This document shows, in pieces, positions 50,603 through 53,847 of a DNA stretch of 53,847 nt (positions within the stretch are counted from its first letter, which is position 1; every line of letters begins with the position of its first letter). Source of the stretch: DASYXT01 sp035934555 (GTDB taxonomy: Bacteria > Verrucomicrobiota > Verrucomicrobiia > Limisphaerales > UBA8199); assembly GCA_035934555.1 (NCBI GenBank), contig DASYXT010000014.1, positions 1 to 53,847 on the forward strand. Direction: 5' to 3'. A program made the translations under genes and the position numbers. A model generated the notes under the pieces. It had not been told where the DNA came from and made no database searches. It saw only the letters and a program-made list of their open reading frames with translations.

Positions 50603-52759
50603 TCAGCGGGCCTGAGTGGCGCGCGCCAAGTACTCCAGCACAATGTTGCTATAATGTGACGGGGGCAAAAGCGGTGAAGGTTCGGGCAGGACCATCGGAG
50701 CTTCGTCGGGATCGCTCGGATAGACCAGCACGAGGGGCACACCGGCGCGGGCGAAACGCTTCAACTCGGTTTTGATCGAGTCGGGGAAGGTGGTGAAGTC
50801 GCCCAGCAATGGCACGGCACGGATTTGGTTGAGCTTCTTGCTCACCTTGGGATTTTCGAGAGCGGGTTTGACGATGGTATTGCACGTTAAACACCATTTG
50901 GCGGTGAAATCGACCAGCACCGGGCGGCGTTGTTCGCGCGCCGCCGCCAGCGCTTCCGGGCTCCATGGTTGCCACGCGATGTTGCCGGCGCTTTCGACCA
51001 TGCCCGCAGGCTGCGGGGCTGAGGGGTAGCGCCAGTTCAGTCGGCCTTCAATAATGCCGAAGTAACCAGCTACCAAAACGCCGGCAGTGAGCAGCGCTGC
51101 CAGGCCGCGCCGGGACCGCCCTCGTTGGACAAACTCGCCGAACATCCACGCCACCAACGCCAACACAATCAGGAATAATCCCAGCCACCAGGCACGCTCG
51201 CCATAATGAACCGGCACGAGGCTCAGCAGCCAAAACGCGGTCGCCAGCATAGGAAAACCCATCGCGACCTTGAACTTCTCCATCCACGGGCCGGGTTTAG
51301 GCAAAAACTTCAACCAGGCAGGCTCCCAACTCAACAGGATATAAGGAATGGCCAGGCCGGCACCGGCGGTAAGAAAAATCAGAAGAATGATGCCGGCGGT
51401 TTGCGCGAACGCAAAGCCGAGTGCGGCGCCCAGAAAGGGCGCGGTGCAGGGCGTGGCGAGAATGGTCGCAAGGACGCCGTTAAAGAACGCTCCGGCCGGC
51501 CCATGCTGGCGGGTCAGTGTGCCGGCCGCGCCAAGGACCTTGCCGCTCAAGGTGACTTCGAACAGCCCAAAGAGGTTTAAGGCAACCAGCGTGACGAGAA
51601 TCGTGAGCACGACGACGAACTGTGGGTTGGAGAACTGCATGCCCCAACCGGCCTCATGGCCGGCGGCCTTGATGCCAATCACCAACGCAGCCAAAGCTGC
51701 AAACGACATCAGCACACCCAGGCCGTAGATGAGACCCAAATTCCGCACCCGCCTGGGCTCATCCTTTGCCTGCGCCACAAAACCCAGAATCTTCAGGGCA
51801 ATGACCGGCAAGACACACGGCATGACGTTCAGGATTAAGCCGCCGAGGAACGCATATAAAAGCATTTGCCACAGCGTTGACTGGGGCAGGGGACCAATAT
51901 TATCCGCGGCCGGCCTGATGGAGGCAGGGGCGGTTTGCCCAGCCGTCGCGCTGATCGGAACCTGAGCGGTGTAGGCCGCCTGGTTGGTGCCTGCGCCCTC
52001 GATGAGAAGGCCTGAAACTGCCTGAGGCCAATTACCGGCGAGTTTCTTTACCTCTTTACGCAGCCGGATTTGGCCGGCGGGAGCGCTTAATCGTTCCGTT
52101 TTGCTTTCGATTTCGTAGGAGTTACTCGAATCAGGAAAGAAATCCGCATCGGCGGCGGTGCCTTTCCATTGCAAGATCATTTCCCTTGAGTTCGGGTCAG
52201 ACGGTTTCTCCCACCAGGCTTGGGGAGCTAAGCCCGTTGCGGGTTTGGGCAGGAGCGCCGCGGCTTTGGTCAACACCGCGGCGTCTGGCGAAGGTTTGGG
52301 CTCAGCACCGATATCAAAGCTGGCCTGAACATCCATTTGGCCAGGCACACAGGAGACCTGGCATTCCAGCCAGCTCACCGATGCCTTCACCTGAACTGGC
52401 CCGGGTGGCAGGTCGGCCGGAACGGTGATTGGCGCCAGCAGCATTATCGTGCCCTGGTAAATATAGGTCGTGAGGCTCGGGTCCGGCAGTTTTTCCGGCG
52501 CAGGCCATTCCAAGGGACCCGCCTTAAAGCCCGGGGGCAACTGCCATTGCACATCGGTGGCCATGCCGGAGTCGCCGGGGTTTTTCCAATAAGTATGCCA
52601 GCCGGGGTCCATGTGCAGCTCGATGCCGGCCATCACCGTTTGGCCGGGGTGCGCGGCCGTTTGGGCCAGGAGCAAGCGGGCCTGGGTGTGCGCCGCCTGC
52701 GCCGGCAGAGCCGCCAGACAAAGCAACACCAACCCATGGAACACCCGCTGCAATCGCAT
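50603..52759 (-). CDS. DsbD-like protein-disulfide reductase
   Basis: About 718 residues from the ATG at 52759, which opens a signal peptide (FHGLVLLCLAALPAQAA). The N-terminal DsbD-like domain (about 20-260) has GIELHMDPGWHTYWKNPGDS and WLECQVSCVPG with paired Cys. Eight or so membrane helices follow, with the Cys pair in NVMPCVLPVIAL and ATPCTAPFLGAA. The C-terminal thioredoxin-like domain has VDFTAKWCLTCNTIV. Electrons pass from cytoplasmic thioredoxin through these Cys pairs to periplasmic thiol partners. All three Cys pairs are present. Confidence 0.93.
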   Translation of the reverse strand: MRLQRVFHGLVLLCLAALPAQAAHTQARLLLAQTAAHPGQTVMAGIELHMDPGWHTYWKNPGDSGMATDVQWQLPPGFKAGPLEWPAPEKLPDPSLTTYIYQGTIMLLAPITVPADLPPGPVQVKASVSWLECQVSCVPGQMDVQASFDIGAEPKPSPDAAVLTKAAALLPKPATGLAPQAWWEKPSDPNSREMILQWKGTAADADFFPDSSNSYEIESKTERLSAPAGQIRLRKEVKKLAGNWPQAVSGLLIEGAGTNQAAYTAQVPISATAGQTAPASIRPAADNIGPLPQSTLWQMLLYAFLGGLILNVMPCVLPVIALKILGFVAQAKDEPRRVRNLGLIYGLGVLMSFAALAALVIGIKAAGHEAGWGMQFSNPQFVVVLTILVTLVALNLFGLFEVTLSGKVLGAAGTLTRQHGPAGAFFNGVLATILATPCTAPFLGAALGFAFAQTAGIILLIFLTAGAGLAIPYILLSWEPAWLKFLPKPGPWMEKFKVAMGFPMLATAFWLLSLVPVHYGERAWWLGLFLIVLALVAWMFGEFVQRGRSRRGLAALLTAGVLVAGYFGIIEGRLNWRYPSAPQPAGMVESAGNIAWQPWSPEALAAAREQRRPVLVDFTAKWCLTCNTIVKPALENPKVSKKLNQIRAVPLLGDFTTFPDSIKTELKRFARAGVPLVLVYPSDPDEAPMVLPEPSPLLPPSHYSNIVLEYLARATQAR

Positions 52760-52881
52760 GCCCTCAAGATGCCCTAAACGGGTCAAAGTGGTAGAAAAAA
52801 GGGGGGCAGTTCATGGAGGCGTGCGGGCGCGTGGGGAAGGGTTGGGGTGCAAGGAAGGTTTGGGCAACAAGGTGGTGGCCT

Positions 52882-52929
52882 GATTAAGATTGCGATTACG
52901 ATTAAGATTAGGATTAGGATTAAGATTGA
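52882..52929. repeat. Hexamer tandem repeat
   Basis: Eight 6-bp units of the form GATTNN (GATTAA, GATTGC, GATTAC, GATTAA, GATTAG, GATTAG, GATTAA, GATTGA). It lies between the divergent DsbD-like and phospholipase D genes, upstream of both. It could alter promoter spacing by slippage; no coding role. Confidence 0.8.
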
Positions 52930-52973
52930 GACGTACATGCATTGAAAACAAGTGACTCTCTCGTAAGCTGTGG

Positions 52974-53847
52974 ATGATGCTAGCTGACGTGACCGGAGCG
53001 AAGTGCCAGTGGCTGTGCACCGGGCATGAGTTTTTCAGCGCGATGCTGGCCGCCATCGCGGCGGCGCAGCGCGCGGTTGCTCTGGAAACCTACATTTTCT
53101 CAGCCGGGCCATTGGGAGGGCGTTTTCGAGACGCACTGGTGCAGGCCCGGCAGCGGGGCGTCAATGTGCGCATTTTGCTGGACGCCCTGGGCTGCTACAA
53201 TTTGCCGGGCAGTTATTGGGCGATGCTGACAACGATCGGCGGCGAGGTGCGCCGGTTTAACCCGGTGTCGCTGAATCGGTTGGGGATTCGTAATCACCGC
53301 AAGCTGCTGGTTTGCGACGAGCAGGTGGCGTTCATCGGCGGGTTCAACATCTCGGAGGAATATGATGGCGACGGTGTGAAGCAGGGGTGGTTCGATTTGG
53401 GGCTGCGATTGGAAGGATTGCTGGCGGTGGAATTGGCGAGCAGTTTCGACGAAATGTTCGCCCGGGCGGAGTTCCAGCACAAGCCGTTCGTGGCGTTGCG
53501 GCGCTCGAGCGCCAAGCGGACGGTGCAGGCGCTGCGGGAGCGGTTGCTGCTGAGCGGGCCGGGCCGTGGTCGCAGCCCGATCAAGCGCGACTTGCAACGG
53601 GACCTGGCACGGGCGCACCGGGTGCAGATCATTGTAGCGTATTTTTTGCCGACGTGGCGGCTGCGACGGCAACTTTTTCATGTCGTCCGGCGCGGCGGGC
53701 AGGTGCACGGCGGTTCCGAATTAGGGATTCTTCGGGTTCGTCCGAGTTGTGACTGTGCGCTGGCTGCAGGCGGTTGGCTATCAGTCGCCCCCTCTTTGCG
53801 CCGGAGCCCAGGATGTTTTTCTTCGGGTGGCGGTTTTCTGGACGGCT
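52974..53847 (+). CDS. Phospholipase D/cardiolipin synthase-like protein (partial, runs off window)
   Basis: The frame opens at ATGATG (52974) and has no stop to the window end. The first PLD half is clear: AVALETYIFSAGPLGGRFRD, GVNVRILLDALG, and the HKD motif NHRKLLVCDEQVAFIGGFNI. Then comes AHRVQIIVAYFLPTWRLRRQ and VVRRGGQV, the usual lead into the second half. From about 53703 the residues (HGGSELGILRVRPSCDC) no longer look like the family, and the other two frames do not restore it. The gene may be disrupted there, or diverge. A normal member has about 390-480 residues and a second HKD motif. Role: makes cardiolipin from phosphatidylglycerol, if intact. Confidence 0.78.
   Translation, partial: MMLADVTGAKCQWLCTGHEFFSAMLAAIAAAQRAVALETYIFSAGPLGGRFRDALVQARQRGVNVRILLDALGCYNLPGSYWAMLTTIGGEVRRFNPVSLNRLGIRNHRKLLVCDEQVAFIGGFNISEEYDGDGVKQGWFDLGLRLEGLLAVELASSFDEMFARAEFQHKPFVALRRSSAKRTVQALRERLLLSGPGRGRSPIKRDLQRDLARAHRVQIIVAYFLPTWRLRRQLFHVVRRGGQVHGGSELGILRVRPSCDCALAAGGWLSVAPSLRRSPGCFSSGGGFLDG

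Noticed and set aside
52882..52929. Possible CRISPR or iteron array in the GATTNN repeats
   Set aside because: Units are 6 bp with no spacers, and no cas or replication gene is near.
1..53847. tRNA, rRNA or other structured RNA genes
   Set aside because: No cloverleaf-like or rRNA-like stretch was seen by eye. A covariance-model scan would be decisive.

Overview
This window looks like a chromosomal segment of a verrucomicrobial bacterium (PVC group, probably near Pedosphaera/Limisphaera). That is an inference from gene content: a PEP-CTERM sorted protein, a prepilin-like protein with a C-terminal H-X-DG-like end, very long secreted beta-helix and RHS proteins, a tricorn-type protease, GH127/GH2 enzymes, high GC and an actinobacterial-type RpiB. 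No rRNA, tRNA or CRISPR array was recognised.

Layout. (1) 0.1-10.8 kb, minus strand: a polymorphic-toxin locus. It runs from a small atypical ECF-like sigma factor, through a very large secreted beta-helix protein, to an about 2000-residue RHS protein with an N-terminal C39-like cysteine peptidase domain and a variable C-terminal tip. A candidate immunity gene overlaps the tip by 13 nt, and after it lies an orphan copy of the RHS tail linker. (2) 11-21.5 kb: a PEP-CTERM protein, a secreted tricorn protease homologue, a DUF433/DUF5615 toxin-antitoxin pair, a PAP2-glycosyltransferase fusion, an OGG-type DNA glycosylase and a secreted glycosidase-like protein. (3) 21.6-31.6 kb: comB, then a plus-strand run of secreted plant-polysaccharide enzymes (GH127, GH2, pectate-lyase-like beta-helix, and a beta-helix fused to a ThuA-like domain). 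(4) 31.8-34.9 kb: a tightly packed set of a membrane protein, a pilin-like protein, an ABC ATPase and an ABC permease. (5) 35.1-41.2 kb: gyrB and gyrA with a Phd/PIN toxin-antitoxin module between them. (6) 41.2-53.8 kb: a PagL-like lipid A deacylase, pdxH, an FHA-membrane protein, a DUF4139 protein, gene remnants, rpiB, a two-subunit fumarase, a HAD hydrolase, a DsbD-like reductase and a phospholipase D/cardiolipin synthase-like gene that runs off the window.

The window also carries a dispersed family of palindromic REP-like elements (about 16.1, 27.2, 42.6 and 49.9 kb) built on GCGGACTTTAGTCCGC-type cores next to GCAGCAA. At 47.3 kb there is a truncated REP-associated tyrosine transposase (RAYT), abutting a frameshifted DUF3631 remnant. 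These are plausibly parts of one REP/RAYT system.

The most novel-looking unit is the sigma factor/beta-helix/C39-RHS/immunity locus with its orphan tail. The next most interesting items are the toxin-antitoxin module between the gyrase genes, with a predicted leaderless promoter and operator, and the REP/RAYT family. All family calls come from reading motifs by eye; no database search was run.
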